Source of the DNA: CAZXFH01 sp964640055
GTDB lineage: Bacteria > Fidelibacterota > UBA2242 > JAFGTP01
DNA length: 45,061 nt
Assembly (NCBI GenBank): GCA_964640055.1
Contig: CAZXFH010000027.1
Coordinates: 1 to 45,061, forward strand
Direction of reading: 5' to 3'
Shown here: in pieces, positions 34,466 to 43,376 of the stretch
Layout of the letters: each line of letters opens with the position of its first letter
How positions within the stretch are numbered: the first letter of the stretch is position 1
Translations under genes and position numbers: made by a program
The notes under the pieces: generated by a model
Database searches by the model: none
The model's input: the letters and a program-made list of their open reading frames with translations, nothing else
What the model was told of the DNA's origin: nothing

Positions 34466-35482
34466 CTATTTTTTCTGCCGGAAGTTAGTCCGGTATTTGA
34501 CGGCATAGCGGGCGGCGGACAGCATAGCCACCTGCATACTGGTACTTTGGGCAGTGCCATTCCCGGCGATATCAAAGGCAGTGCCATGATCAACGGAGGT
34601 TCTCAAAAAAGGCAACCCCAGGGTCAAGGAAATAGTATGCTTAAAATCAAGGGTTTTGGCGGCAATATGGCCCTGGTCATGATAGAGAGCCAGCACTCCG
34701 TCCCATTCATTCTGCATGGCCTGGTGGAAGACCGCATCCGCACTCACCGGTCCCAGGATATTATAGCCTCTTTGTCTCAATATCTCAATGGCCGGGATGA
34801 GCTCCCTGACCTCCTCCCGGCCAAACAAACCCTGTTCGCCACAGTGAGGATTCAAACCGGCTACGGCAAATTTATGATGGGGTACTCCCAGAATGTCCAG
34901 CATGCGGATGCAGCGCCGGACAGAGTTGAACACACTTCGTTTTTCAACCAGCTCGCAGGCCTTGCGCAGGGAGACATGTCGGGAGAGGAAAAAAATACGC
35001 AGATTGCGCACCATAAACATGGTCATAGGTTCCTCCACGCCGCATAATCGGCCTAAAATTTCAGTGTGTCCGCTATCTTCAATATCAGCGGCTTTCAGGG
35101 CTTCTTTATGAATAGGTGCCGTCACCAACGCGTCAACTTGATTGGTCAGGGCCAGTTGAGTCGCCTGCTCAATATAGTCACAGGCCGCCTGCCCCCCTGC
35201 CTTCTGGATCTGGCCAAGTTTTAACTTTTTGTGGTTAATATTATTGAGGTCGAGGAGATCAATGGTGCCGGGCTGGTAGGTGCCCTGATCCGGTTCTTCA
35301 ATAGTATGCAGCATGGCCCCCTTGCGGGTAATTTCCAGTGCCTGCCGCAGCGCGCCGCGCTCACCAATCACCAGGGGCCGGCAACATTGATAGATCTCTG
35401 TTCGACGCAGTACTTTTACGATAATTTCCGGACCAACCCCGGCCGGATCTCCCATCGTAATCGCAATAATAGGTTTAATCAT
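34466..35482 (-). CDS. pdxA: 4-hydroxythreonine-4-phosphate dehydrogenase PdxA
   Basis: NAD-dependent step of the DXP-dependent pyridoxal phosphate pathway. It has 338 residues, close to the usual ~330. Family blocks: ITMGDPAGVGPEI at the start, VTAPIHKEAL, HTEILGRLCG, SRHVSLRKAC, AGLNPHCGEQGLFGREE and ALYHDQGHIAAK with metal-binding His. ATG 35482 is preferred because GGAAGG lies just before it; the in-frame ATG three codons earlier overlaps that site. PdxA-family members can also serve other pathways; without pdxJ nearby the PLP role is likely but unproven. Confidence 0.93.
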   Translation of the reverse strand: MIKPIIAITMGDPAGVGPEIIVKVLRRTEIYQCCRPLVIGERGALRQALEITRKGAMLHTIEEPDQGTYQPGTIDLLDLNNINHKKLKLGQIQKAGGQAACDYIEQATQLALTNQVDALVTAPIHKEALKAADIEDSGHTEILGRLCGVEEPMTMFMVRNLRIFFLSRHVSLRKACELVEKRSVFNSVRRCIRMLDILGVPHHKFAVAGLNPHCGEQGLFGREEVRELIPAIEILRQRGYNILGPVSADAVFHQAMQNEWDGVLALYHDQGHIAAKTLDFKHTISLTLGLPFLRTSVDHGTAFDIAGNGTAQSTSMQVAMLSAARYAVKYRTNFRQKK

Positions 35483-35521
35483 ACCTTCCATCCTAATTAT
35501 ATTAACCTTATCTGCAAGCGC

Positions 35522-35836
35522 TCATTTAACAAACTTAACAGCAGTACCATAAACCATCACTTCAGCCGCACCTTGCCGGACGGTACTGGAAGAGTAGCGG
35601 ATATTAATCACAGCATCCGCCTGCAAAGATTCCGCTTCTGCCACCATGCGTTGGGTGGCCTTGGCCCGGGCGGTATGGATCATTTCGGAATAAGATCGTA
35701 ATTCACCGCCTACCAGGCCTTTGAGCGCGCTCATAATATCACGGCCCAAATGCCGGGCCTGAATAACAGACCCCTTAACTACATTCAGGGTTTCCAGCTG
35801 TTTACCGGTAATGAAATCAGTATTGACTAAGATCAT
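35522..35836 (-). CDS. YbjQ/UPF0145 family protein
   Basis: 104 residues, matching the small UPF0145 (YbjQ) family of pentameric proteins once described as heavy-metal binding. Family blocks: TGKQLETLNVVKGSVIQARHLGRDI, GGELRSYSEMI, ADAVINIRY and AEVMVYGTAVKF. GGAGGAG lies before the ATG. It overlaps the end of the upstream small membrane gene by 20 bases, so the two are probably co-translated. Function unknown. Confidence 0.88.
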   Translation of the reverse strand: MILVNTDFITGKQLETLNVVKGSVIQARHLGRDIMSALKGLVGGELRSYSEMIHTARAKATQRMVAEAESLQADAVINIRYSSSTVRQGAAEVMVYGTAVKFVK

Positions 35837-36044
35837 TTTTCTCCTCCTTTTTTATTTCCTTAATCCGCTGGATTAATACGGTTACCAAGGCGCTAATCAG
35901 CAGTAACACCAGCAAAATTATCGTATATACAAAGCCCCGCCCGATCGCTATCCGGTTGAAAATAAAGATATAAAAATATCCGGTGATCACCGCGGCAATA
36001 CACAAAATGATTACAATGATAACCGGGGCAATATATTTGTTCAT
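35817..36044 (-). CDS. Small two-helix membrane protein
   Basis: 75 residues with two hydrophobic helices (about 6-28 and 38-59) and a Lys/Glu-rich C-terminal tail. GAGGAG lies before the ATG. The overlap with the ybjQ-type gene and good ribosome site support it as a real gene. No family recognised. Confidence 0.65.
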   Translation of the reverse strand: MNKYIAPVIIVIILCIAAVITGYFYIFIFNRIAIGRGFVYTIILLVLLLISALVTVLIQRIKEIKKEEKNDLSQY

Positions 36045-36076
36045 CAGCCACTCCTCATAATTGGCAAATCAGATCC

Positions 36077-37345
36077 TCATTCCAGGGCGGTATCCACAAA
36101 ACCGGCGACAGATTCCATTTCTCCGATCAAGCTCCCCGAAGCACTGAAACGCAATAATTTCTCACGACTGCGTTGCCAGGCCAGGAAGCCCTGCAGCCCG
36201 TTTCCCGGAATAACCTGTAAAGCATACAAGTAGTTATACTCGTCATCTAATATTTGATGATCCTGATAGCCACTACTGGCGCTGAGCCGGCCGGTACTCC
36301 ATTGATGGTTCTGGTAACCGGTATAATAGCAATCCCCGTTTGCCGGATTGACTGACAGATCAATAGTCCGGTAACCTTTTTTATAATTTTCAACAGTGGC
36401 GTCGCTCTTGATACGGAGGATCCCGTTGGCCGTTGTTACCCAGCAACCGCCCCGGACCGGATCGGCATAGATCCGTTCCGGTTGAATGGCCGTTTCAAAG
36501 GTTGCCAGCTCATCAAGCTGATCTACCTTGATACGGTAAATGTAATTATCTTCATAGTTGGAAATCCATACCGAATGACTCTGCTCATCAACAGTGAGGT
36601 AGGTATCAAAAGAGACGTCAAAATTCAACCCGATGGTGCGCTTTAAATTACCCTGGAAATCATAAACTCCGATCTGGCTGGGCCAGCGCATGATCACATA
36701 GAGCTCCGCGACTGTATGCCGCACTCCCAGATCAACCGGTGCGCCTTCCACATCAAATAGCGCTGATTGATTCAAATTTCGTGCGATGACATGCACTCTA
36801 TTTTCCCAGTAATTGGCAACAAAGCAACACTTATTTTGCTCTGTGTAAGCGACAGCGATGGGAGAATTGACCGTTAATCCGCCGATTTGATGGGCTCCGT
36901 CATAGGTAAGCTTTTTAACACTGTGACCATTGAAATCAGTGATCCAGAAGTTGACCGGTCCGGGCATGATGGAGACCGTATCCGAAAGCGGGCTATCATC
37001 GAATTTTGTATGGGACTGAATTGCATAATAGTAATGCCGGTCATAGGAGACGAACCTGTCCAGATATAGGCTTTGATCGGCGCTGACCGAATCGTAAATA
37101 GTCAGATCAAAGCTGGAATTCAAGGGGGTATCGCTCTGCCTCCGATACAGGGTATAACCGGTCAAGTCATCTATGTTCAGCGGATCCCATGCCAACCATA
37201 CCGTATCCCGCTGGGAATAGACTGTTAACCCCACCGGTGCTCCGCCCGTGTGCGGATTATGGGGATCAAAGGGATTCAGGCGTTCACGATCCGAGCAACT
37301 GGTCAGGATACCGATCAGGATGCTCAGCACAAATAAGTGTTTCAT
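36077..37345 (-). CDS. Lipoprotein with fibronectin III domain and beta-propeller repeats
   Basis: 422 residues. The lipobox LTSC places Cys17 as the lipidated residue. Residues ~35-120 are fibronectin type III-like (VGLTVYSQRDTVWLAWDPL, YTLYRRQSD, YYYAIQ). Residues ~125-420 form repeated units of the NHL/SMP-30 kind (WITDFNGHSVKKLT, FVANYWENRVHVI, VWISNYEDNYIYRI). A ligand- or partner-binding role at the outer membrane is likely. It overlaps the upstream gene by four bases and is the last of the four-gene envelope run. Confidence 0.78.
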   Translation of the reverse strand: MKHLFVLSILIGILTSCSDRERLNPFDPHNPHTGGAPVGLTVYSQRDTVWLAWDPLNIDDLTGYTLYRRQSDTPLNSSFDLTIYDSVSADQSLYLDRFVSYDRHYYYAIQSHTKFDDSPLSDTVSIMPGPVNFWITDFNGHSVKKLTYDGAHQIGGLTVNSPIAVAYTEQNKCCFVANYWENRVHVIARNLNQSALFDVEGAPVDLGVRHTVAELYVIMRWPSQIGVYDFQGNLKRTIGLNFDVSFDTYLTVDEQSHSVWISNYEDNYIYRIKVDQLDELATFETAIQPERIYADPVRGGCWVTTANGILRIKSDATVENYKKGYRTIDLSVNPANGDCYYTGYQNHQWSTGRLSASSGYQDHQILDDEYNYLYALQVIPGNGLQGFLAWQRSREKLLRFSASGSLIGEMESVAGFVDTALE

Positions 37346-37752
37346 TGCGACTCTTTATCAAAGGTAAAGACGGTAAATACAAAACCGAGCTCCATACCGC
37401 AATAGGACCATCCGGCATAGCGGTCAAAGCGTTGGGCCTTTTTAAAAAGACGGTCAATTTCATGGTAACTGCCGGCCTGCAGATATTGCTGATAATATTC
37501 ATCCGCCTGTTGATGAAAATAATAGGAAAGGGCTGCAAACAGAGTCATAAAGCCCATTCCGATAAGCCGTTGCTTATTCCAGCTCAGGCGGGGTCCCTGG
37601 TCCGGATAGGCGTTTAAAATACCGGTATGCGCAATCTTAAGTGTATCACGATTGGTCTCAGCGTACCACAGATCCCGGGAATTTTCCCGGGCCCCAATCA
37701 GGGTTATACTCACTACAAAAACCACCCATAATTTTAAACACTTCATTAGCAT
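37342..37752 (-). CDS. DUF5683-like membrane-associated protein
   Basis: 136 residues with a signal peptide or N-terminal anchor (residues 6-20). GPRLSWNKQRLIGMGFMTLFAALSYYFH and ADEYYQQYLQA, then KAQRFDRY, resemble small two-segment proteins grouped as DUF5683. The similarity is from memory and not strong. It lies one base after the propeller-lipoprotein stop and overlaps the FN3 lipoprotein start by four bases, so it belongs to the same transcript. Confidence 0.6.
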   Translation of the reverse strand: MLMKCLKLWVVFVVSITLIGARENSRDLWYAETNRDTLKIAHTGILNAYPDQGPRLSWNKQRLIGMGFMTLFAALSYYFHQQADEYYQQYLQAGSYHEIDRLFKKAQRFDRYAGWSYCGMELGFVFTVFTFDKESQ

Positions 37753-37753
37753 A

Positions 37754-38863
37754 TCACTTTAAAAAAAACAAATTGCGTTTTTGATCAGTTACCAAGAGGC
37801 CTTGCGGGGTTAACACCACATGATCCAGGGTATTTTCAAATTCTTTCTGCCACTTTATAGCGCCGGTTTGTCGCTCCAGGCAGATCAGTTGACCACCCGT
37901 ATAGGGGATCAGAAGCAGATCGTTCCAGGCCCACAGTGGTCGGTTCAGCAAACCAGTGGATTGATATTGCCACTCTAACTTGTTCTGGCTTATATCCAAG
38001 GCCTTGACCCGGCCATCGGCCACGGGCACAATAAGTTGCCGCTCTATCATTAGTGGTGCTGAATAAATAGGCCCGGAACACTGATATTCAAATATTAGGC
38101 TGCGTTCCGGGAGTGAATATACGATCACGCGGCCTTGAGAGTCGCCGGCTATCAAAAAACCGTCATGCACTCTCCATACCGGAAAGGGTTGCAGACCCAA
38201 ATCCGCAACATGCACCCGCTTGAGTTCATTATTCATTATCCACAGCTCCCCGGATTCAGTAATCAATGCCAATCCTGCTCCGGCACGAAATAATCCGGCT
38301 GATGGGGCAGCGGATAATTTTTTCTGCGCGATTTGCTTACCTGTCCGGCGCTCCAGAACGAGCAAGGTTTGTTTATTCTGAATAACCTGCAGGTGTTCCC
38401 CCCGGATCACCATGGCGCCCCTGAGACCAGCATACTTCTGCTTCCATTGCATGCGTGATTGCGGCAGCCAGTAAGCAAATACCTCCCGTTGACGGGCAGT
38501 AGTAACATATAAGGTTTCCGCTTCCGGGTCAATCGCCAGGACCACCGGCGGATCGTTAAAAGGCCGCCAATAGCGCGTCAGGCGTTTGCCGGTTGCCAGC
38601 TGCACCGCATAGAATTCCCCCCGGGAAGTAAGTACCAAAAGAGTCTCCGGGTTAACCATAATAAGATGAGCAAGGGGTGACTTTTCGGTTTTTTCCCAAA
38701 CGCTTTGCGGTTCCTGAGCCAAACCGGTTTTTTCAGCCGTGACAATATCCGGGTTGGAATAATTTATTTTCATGCGTAAACCCGGGGCACAATGGAGCAG
38801 CCAGCTTCCCATGGCGAGCGGTATCAGGAGCGTAAAGCTGCGTTGCACTCTCATCAGCATCAT
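37754..38863 (-). CDS. PQQ-type beta-propeller lipoprotein
   Basis: 369 residues from ATG 38863, one base after the upstream stop; a 26-residue extension into that gene is unlikely. A hydrophobic N-terminus ends in LLHC (Cys25, imperfect lipobox). The rest is a series of ~40-residue blade repeats of the PQQ/BamB-like kind (LLVLTSRGEFYAVQLATGKRL, VKALDISQNKLEWQYQS, LICLERQTGAIKWQKE). BamB-like lipoproteins help outer-membrane protein assembly, and the gene sits directly after an Omp85-barrel protein. Functional coupling is therefore plausible but inferred. Confidence 0.78.
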   Translation of the reverse strand: MMLMRVQRSFTLLIPLAMGSWLLHCAPGLRMKINYSNPDIVTAEKTGLAQEPQSVWEKTEKSPLAHLIMVNPETLLVLTSRGEFYAVQLATGKRLTRYWRPFNDPPVVLAIDPEAETLYVTTARQREVFAYWLPQSRMQWKQKYAGLRGAMVIRGEHLQVIQNKQTLLVLERRTGKQIAQKKLSAAPSAGLFRAGAGLALITESGELWIMNNELKRVHVADLGLQPFPVWRVHDGFLIAGDSQGRVIVYSLPERSLIFEYQCSGPIYSAPLMIERQLIVPVADGRVKALDISQNKLEWQYQSTGLLNRPLWAWNDLLLIPYTGGQLICLERQTGAIKWQKEFENTLDHVVLTPQGLLVTDQKRNLFFLK

Positions 38864-38864
38864 A

Positions 38865-41675
38865 TTAATAGTCCCATCCAAAGAAAAACTGGACAAACCA
38901 ATCTTTTTGTATGGATTTAAAATCAGTTTTCTTGCCCACATCCAGTCTGAGGACTAGCCCGCCGAACAGAACGCCTCTCAGACCGACGCCCATACTACCC
39001 AGCAGTCCCGGAAAATCATAATCCCAGGCATTACCCGCATCAAAGAAAACGGCACCGCGCAAGGGGGCAAATCCGATTTTCTGAGTGCCAAAATTGAGCA
39101 TTAAGCTTTTGGCGAAGGGAAAGCGCAATTCCTGATTGAGCAGAATGTACCGGCGGCCATAGATCTCGGTAATTCTATACCCGCGCAGCCCCCAGCTGCC
39201 GCCGATATAATAGCGGCGAATATCACGGCCTTCATTGGCAGCTGCCATGACACGCTGGGCATAGGTCAACTTGGGGTGCAAACGCCAATAATACCGAAAA
39301 TCCAGCAAACCGATATAATTATGGATGTCAGAGCGTTTAAAGTCAAAGGTGGGGCCAAAGGTCACCCGCGCCCGCCAGCCGTCAAGCGGTCCGGTGGGCA
39401 CCCAGATTGAATTGTCATGGACAAAAGAAATATAATTGGACATCAAATAAGATTTACGATTCTTTTCAAAGTAATAATCTTTATAAGAATGCCATAAGCT
39501 GGTACTGAATTCCAGCCGCCGAAAGACATCAATAGGATAATTCAAAGCCGAGCGCACCCCTAGCATCCGTTCAAAATAGAAGCCTTCATAGGCCGAATAA
39601 TAATCGTCAACAAAATGAAAAACACCGATCGCCCGGTTAGACCGGCGGGAAAGGTCAACCGCGGTCACAGCCACATTAAAACGATCCAGAAATTCGGAGG
39701 TGGTTTCGGCGGTATTGGCCAGTAAAAAATGATAGTATCGATTCCCCAGGATATCCGAGATGCTCAGCTGTGCACCACCCAGAAAACCAAAAATAGGATC
39801 ATAGGCCACGGCGGTCTGGGCAAAGTCCAGACTATATTTCAATTTATAGGGCACACTCTTTTTTTTCCCCTCAAGTCCTGAATCGGAGACCCACCGGGTA
39901 GTATCCTTCAACTGAGTTGCTTTAGCCCGGTAACGGGTTTTGACAGTGTCAGGTGTGATGGGAATTTGATGGATCTGAATACTGTAATCCTGAAAAATAC
40001 TGGCTATCAGGGTATCCTCAGCTACGGGCACCAGAGCACGGATACCCGTATGATAATCCGTCACCCGGCTAAGTTCCATTTCCCCATCCGGTAAGGCGTT
40101 GAAATCTCTAAAACTGAGCTGCCAGACATTGGGCACTTGTTGACGATCGGATAAAAAATAGATGATATTCGGTTGAGACCGGTACCAAAAGGGTGCCGTA
40201 TTCTGGTATTCATTCTCTGTGATCTGAAAAAGGGCGCAATCTCTTAACCTCATAATATACAAATCCGTTCCCTGACAGGGATAGCGATTGCGGTCGGAGC
40301 TGAACACAATATACTCACCGGTGGGATCAAAACCGGGAGTCTGGTCAACATAATGGTCATCGGTCAATTCAATTATCCGGTTGGTCTCAATTTCCCAGAT
40401 AAATAAATCGGCCTGACCGTTATAGCGCTGGCCGCTGAAAACAATGCCCCGGTTGTCAGGGCTCCATTTGGGAGATCGCAGGGTAACCAATTCCGGATGA
40501 TTTATGGCCGCTATCTCCTTTTTTGATTTAATGTTAAAGAGACGAATCGCATCCTGAGCCCCGGATTTAGCCACATAGGCTAAGACCGCGGCGTCATTCA
40601 CCGCTATATCACTCTGCATAAAATGTAAGGATTCCAATTTGGCATGGCGTTCACCTTTGACCAATACCCGCGTTTGGCCGGTTTCCAGCGCTTGGGCATA
40701 AATGTCGGTATAGCCGTTGCGATTGGATAAATAGATCAGTTGATCTGCTGTGCTATCCGCATAAAAAACAGTCGGTTTACTATTGGCCCCCCGCGAGGTC
40801 AGCTGATAGCGGCCAGGATAAATGATCGTTTCCTGCGGTAAAACCGCTGAAAATTCCTGTTTCAGGGACAAGCGCCACTCATCCATGAGTGCCGGCAGGT
40901 TCTTGCCCGTGATATATTTCAGCACCTCATCCAGGGAATTGAACTGCCAATAGGTCTCCATTAATTTTCTGAGGCGGTCAGCCGTATAATTTTGCTCAAA
41001 AAACCGCAAAAAGGACTGTCCCTCTTTATACAGTAAATATCCGGACTGCGACAACTCATAACTATTTAGGGGATACAAATAATCGCGTAAAACTGCATCC
41101 CGTATAATAAGTTCCGCCTCGGAATCCCAACCGATCGACCACCATTCGGCTAATCCTTCGATAAACCAGAGCGGAAAAGAGGGCACATCCCAGCGGCCCG
41201 CTTCCCGGACAGCACGCGCAATCTTTAAATGCGTAAATACATGCACCAGCTCGTGCCGGACCACATGCCGGAATTCCTGCCGGCTGCCTGTATAAGGCAG
41301 AACGACCCGGCCCTTCATAAACTCAAAAAAACCGCCCACTCCTTCGGGAATGAAATAGGGCAGAATATTGGTTTCCTGAAAATGGATCGCATTGCTGTAA
41401 ACCACCAGGGGAATCTTGCGATCGATCGTACAATTAAATTTAAGCTCAAAATCCCGGAAGGCCTCTTCGGCTAAAGCCGCGGCCAGCTGACCCAGCTCCG
41501 CTTCTTCCTGATAATAATAGATGTTAAAATGCGCGGTTTTGAGTACCTGCCAGCTAAATTGATCGTACTGGATTTTATTACGACCGAAATAATATTGAGC
41601 TGCAGCATTATCCGGTAAGGACAAATAGAATAACACCAGGACAAGAAGTGTATGAAGTGTTTTTTTTAAAGGCAT
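38865..41675 (-). CDS. Gluzincin metallopeptidase-TolB propeller-Omp85 barrel protein
   Basis: About 936 residues from ATG 41675 (a TTG two codons earlier is possible). Signal peptide ends near DNAAA-Q. Residues ~30-250 are a peptidase MA-like gluzincin domain with HELVH (141-145) and the third ligand in FIEGLAEW (about 173). Residues ~280-640 carry WD40/TolB-like blades (SPKWSPDNRGIVFSG, GFDPTGEYIVFSSDRN). Residues ~650-936 are an Omp85/BamA-type barrel, with GGSWGLRGY matching the conserved L6 loop and FFDAGNAWD. So a periplasmic protease and propeller are joined to an outer-membrane barrel. It heads a packed reverse-strand run of four envelope genes. Confidence 0.85.
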   Translation of the reverse strand: MPLKKTLHTLLVLVLFYLSLPDNAAAQYYFGRNKIQYDQFSWQVLKTAHFNIYYYQEEAELGQLAAALAEEAFRDFELKFNCTIDRKIPLVVYSNAIHFQETNILPYFIPEGVGGFFEFMKGRVVLPYTGSRQEFRHVVRHELVHVFTHLKIARAVREAGRWDVPSFPLWFIEGLAEWWSIGWDSEAELIIRDAVLRDYLYPLNSYELSQSGYLLYKEGQSFLRFFEQNYTADRLRKLMETYWQFNSLDEVLKYITGKNLPALMDEWRLSLKQEFSAVLPQETIIYPGRYQLTSRGANSKPTVFYADSTADQLIYLSNRNGYTDIYAQALETGQTRVLVKGERHAKLESLHFMQSDIAVNDAAVLAYVAKSGAQDAIRLFNIKSKKEIAAINHPELVTLRSPKWSPDNRGIVFSGQRYNGQADLFIWEIETNRIIELTDDHYVDQTPGFDPTGEYIVFSSDRNRYPCQGTDLYIMRLRDCALFQITENEYQNTAPFWYRSQPNIIYFLSDRQQVPNVWQLSFRDFNALPDGEMELSRVTDYHTGIRALVPVAEDTLIASIFQDYSIQIHQIPITPDTVKTRYRAKATQLKDTTRWVSDSGLEGKKKSVPYKLKYSLDFAQTAVAYDPIFGFLGGAQLSISDILGNRYYHFLLANTAETTSEFLDRFNVAVTAVDLSRRSNRAIGVFHFVDDYYSAYEGFYFERMLGVRSALNYPIDVFRRLEFSTSLWHSYKDYYFEKNRKSYLMSNYISFVHDNSIWVPTGPLDGWRARVTFGPTFDFKRSDIHNYIGLLDFRYYWRLHPKLTYAQRVMAAANEGRDIRRYYIGGSWGLRGYRITEIYGRRYILLNQELRFPFAKSLMLNFGTQKIGFAPLRGAVFFDAGNAWDYDFPGLLGSMGVGLRGVLFGGLVLRLDVGKKTDFKSIQKDWFVQFFFGWDY

Positions 41676-41782
41676 AATCAATAAATTAGCGCAACTATTG
41701 ATTTTTTACTATGCGTCCATTCCCATGCTGACAACGCTTTGAATCTATAAGAGATTAACCGCTTTGTCAAACCTTTGCCCGC

Positions 41783-42481
41783 TCATTTACCAAAAGGGAT
41801 ATTCGAATGACGCAGAAACCGGTTACAAAAGGCATGCAGCAACTGGATGTCATCATCGCCTAAAGCGGATAGGCGTTCCAAAAAACGGCCATACAGCAGA
41901 TCCTGTCGCTTGAGCCCCAGTTCTTTTAAAACAAGTGCCACTTTTTGTTTGAGAGCTGGGTAGCTCATCCGGGGGGATAAGACTGATGAGGTCTCACACT
42001 GCCTTGTCAAAGGGGCCACCGTATAGGCGTAGATCATGACCGCCTGAGACAAATTCAGCGCAGGGTAGCGCGCCTGCATAGGAATATTGGAAAGCAGATC
42101 ACAATACTCTAATTCCCGGTTGGTCAAGCCGCGCTCTTCAGTACCGAAAACCAGGGCGGTGGTTGTGGTGCTTTTTCTTTTCCTCTGTAACAGGAAGAAC
42201 AATTCCCGGCTGGAATAGAGATCGGCTTTGGATGTCCGGCGCTTGGCAGTGGTACCGATAACCAAATCCATATCAGTCACCGCCTGGGCCAGAGAATCAA
42301 AAACAGTGGCCTGGTCTAAGATATCTCGGGCCCCATGGGCAAGCCAGCGGGCGGCACTGCTGCGATAATGACAAGGCTGCACTAGGCGTAAATTTGTATG
42401 GCCCATGGTTTTTAAGGCCCGGGCACTGGCGCCGATATTTTCAGCCACTTTGGGTTTTACCAGCACAAAAACAAATTTCAT
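41783..42481 (-). CDS. TrmH-family (SpoU, TrmJ/LasT-like) RNA 2'-O-methyltransferase
   Basis: 232 residues. N-terminal motif ENIGASARALKTMGHTNL, then RWLAHGARDILD, VIGTTAKRR, motif 2 ALVFGTEERGLTNREL and motif 3 NLSQAVMIYAY form the knotted SPOUT fold. It matches E. coli LasT and TrmJ better than TrmL or TrmH. The extra C-terminal 70 residues are helical. The likely target is a tRNA anticodon-loop ribose; the site cannot be inferred. It is separated by 107 bases from the metallopeptidase gene downstream. Confidence 0.88.
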   Translation of the reverse strand: MKFVFVLVKPKVAENIGASARALKTMGHTNLRLVQPCHYRSSAARWLAHGARDILDQATVFDSLAQAVTDMDLVIGTTAKRRTSKADLYSSRELFFLLQRKRKSTTTTALVFGTEERGLTNRELEYCDLLSNIPMQARYPALNLSQAVMIYAYTVAPLTRQCETSSVLSPRMSYPALKQKVALVLKELGLKRQDLLYGRFLERLSALGDDDIQLLHAFCNRFLRHSNIPFGK

Positions 42482-42510
42482 GTCTTATGTCATCGGTTAA
42501 TGTAGATGCA

Positions 42511-42696
42511 CTACTGAGTACCCTCAACCACAACATCCGGTCGTAATAATTTAGAAGTTTTAGGGCCTGAAATAAAATATATTTTACGCGCCCCAGGATA
42601 GCCTGTCAATGGGCACATAAATTTACCTGATTCTACCAATGAATTAACCTGCGTTGTCATAAAATCAATACTTAGAAAAGTCATGAATAATATCAT
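42511..42696 (-). CDS. Hypothetical small protein (doubtful)
   Basis: 61 codons, 29 bases upstream of the methyltransferase on the same strand. The C-terminal half (CPLTGYPGARKIYFISGP) looks protein-like, but I recognise no family and no good ribosome site. The rest of 42482-42850 shows nothing else; a gene broken by the neighbouring IS element is possible. Confidence 0.25.
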   Translation of the reverse strand: MILFMTFLSIDFMTTQVNSLVESGKFMCPLTGYPGARKIYFISGPKTSKLLRPDVVVEGTQ

Positions 42697-42850
42697 ATTA
42701 ACCTTGAGATAATAATTATCTATCTGATTTATAAATATGTTGACTTCCTTCAGTTTCAGAACAAGTGCTGTGAGCTATTTGAGGTGCCGTACTATTCGCA
42801 TATTAAAACCGTTGTTTGATGGACTTTAAATAATTTTGATTAATGAACTA

Positions 42851-42870
42851 CCCCGACGCAAGCATCGGGG
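42851..42870. repeat. IS end hairpin, right end relative to tnpA
   Basis: CCCCGACGCAAGCATCGGGG: six outer pairs (CCCCGA/TCGGGG) around an eight-base loop. Nineteen bases are identical to the other end. Confidence 0.8.
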
Positions 42871-42879
42871 TATCAACGA

Positions 42880-43332
42880 TCAGGACAAACCTTCGAACAT
42901 TGTCAATTGTCCTCGATATATCCGATCATAATTTTTTCCTTTTTCCTTGACATACTGCTGTATCAAAGATTCATTCCCATATTTTCCAACCGTATTTGCA
43001 TAATAACCACTTGTCCAAAAATTACCGCCCCATAATAACTGCCTTAAAGCCGGATGTCTCTGAAACATTTCTCTGGCTGTGATGCTCTTGATTAGCGTCA
43101 CAAGCTCCGTCACTGATACTTTTGGAACACTCTGAACCATATAATGTACATGATCTTCATCTGTCCCAATTTCTACAAAGTGAATCTCGTACCACTCTGA
43201 TATCTCCAAACTTATTGCCTTTATTGTTTCCCCTAATTCTTCCTTGATTACACCACGACGATATTTTACCGGTAATACTAGATGATAAAGCAATAATGTT
43301 TTGTTGTGACTCTTTATTATATGTTCGCTCAT
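42880..43332 (-). CDS. tnpA: IS200/IS605-family transposase TnpA (Y1 HUH)
   Basis: 150 residues, the normal size. It is a single-strand HUH transposase: His61-Val-His63 (DEDHVHYMVQ) is the HUH pair, and Tyr127 in LIQQYVKEKG sits where the nucleophile Tyr127 of the IS608 enzyme is. KYRRGVIKEEL and LWGGNFWTSGYYANTVGKYGNE are typical. The ORF is intact, so the element may still be active. No TnpB partner is present. Confidence 0.95.
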   Translation of the reverse strand: MSEHIIKSHNKTLLLYHLVLPVKYRRGVIKEELGETIKAISLEISEWYEIHFVEIGTDEDHVHYMVQSVPKVSVTELVTLIKSITAREMFQRHPALRQLLWGGNFWTSGYYANTVGKYGNESLIQQYVKEKGKNYDRIYRGQLTMFEGLS

Positions 43333-43357
43333 CCATAAAAGTTATCTCTTTTTGTAT

Positions 43358-43376
43358 CCCGACGCAAGCATCGGGG
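43358..43376. repeat. IS end hairpin, left end relative to tnpA
   Basis: CCCGACGCAAGCATCGGGG, identical to the other end over 19 bases and in the same orientation, 25 bases upstream of the tnpA start. Confidence 0.8.

Larger units (their letters stand above)
42851..43376 (-). mobile_element. IS200-like insertion sequence
   Basis: A single tnpA gene is bounded by two copies of the same imperfect palindrome in direct orientation (42851-42870 and 43358-43376). IS200/IS605 elements have subterminal hairpins and no terminal inverted repeats, which fits. The visible span is 526 bases, a little short of a typical IS200 (~700), so true ends may lie outside the hairpins. A REP/RAYT-type arrangement is an alternative. 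Confidence 0.75.
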
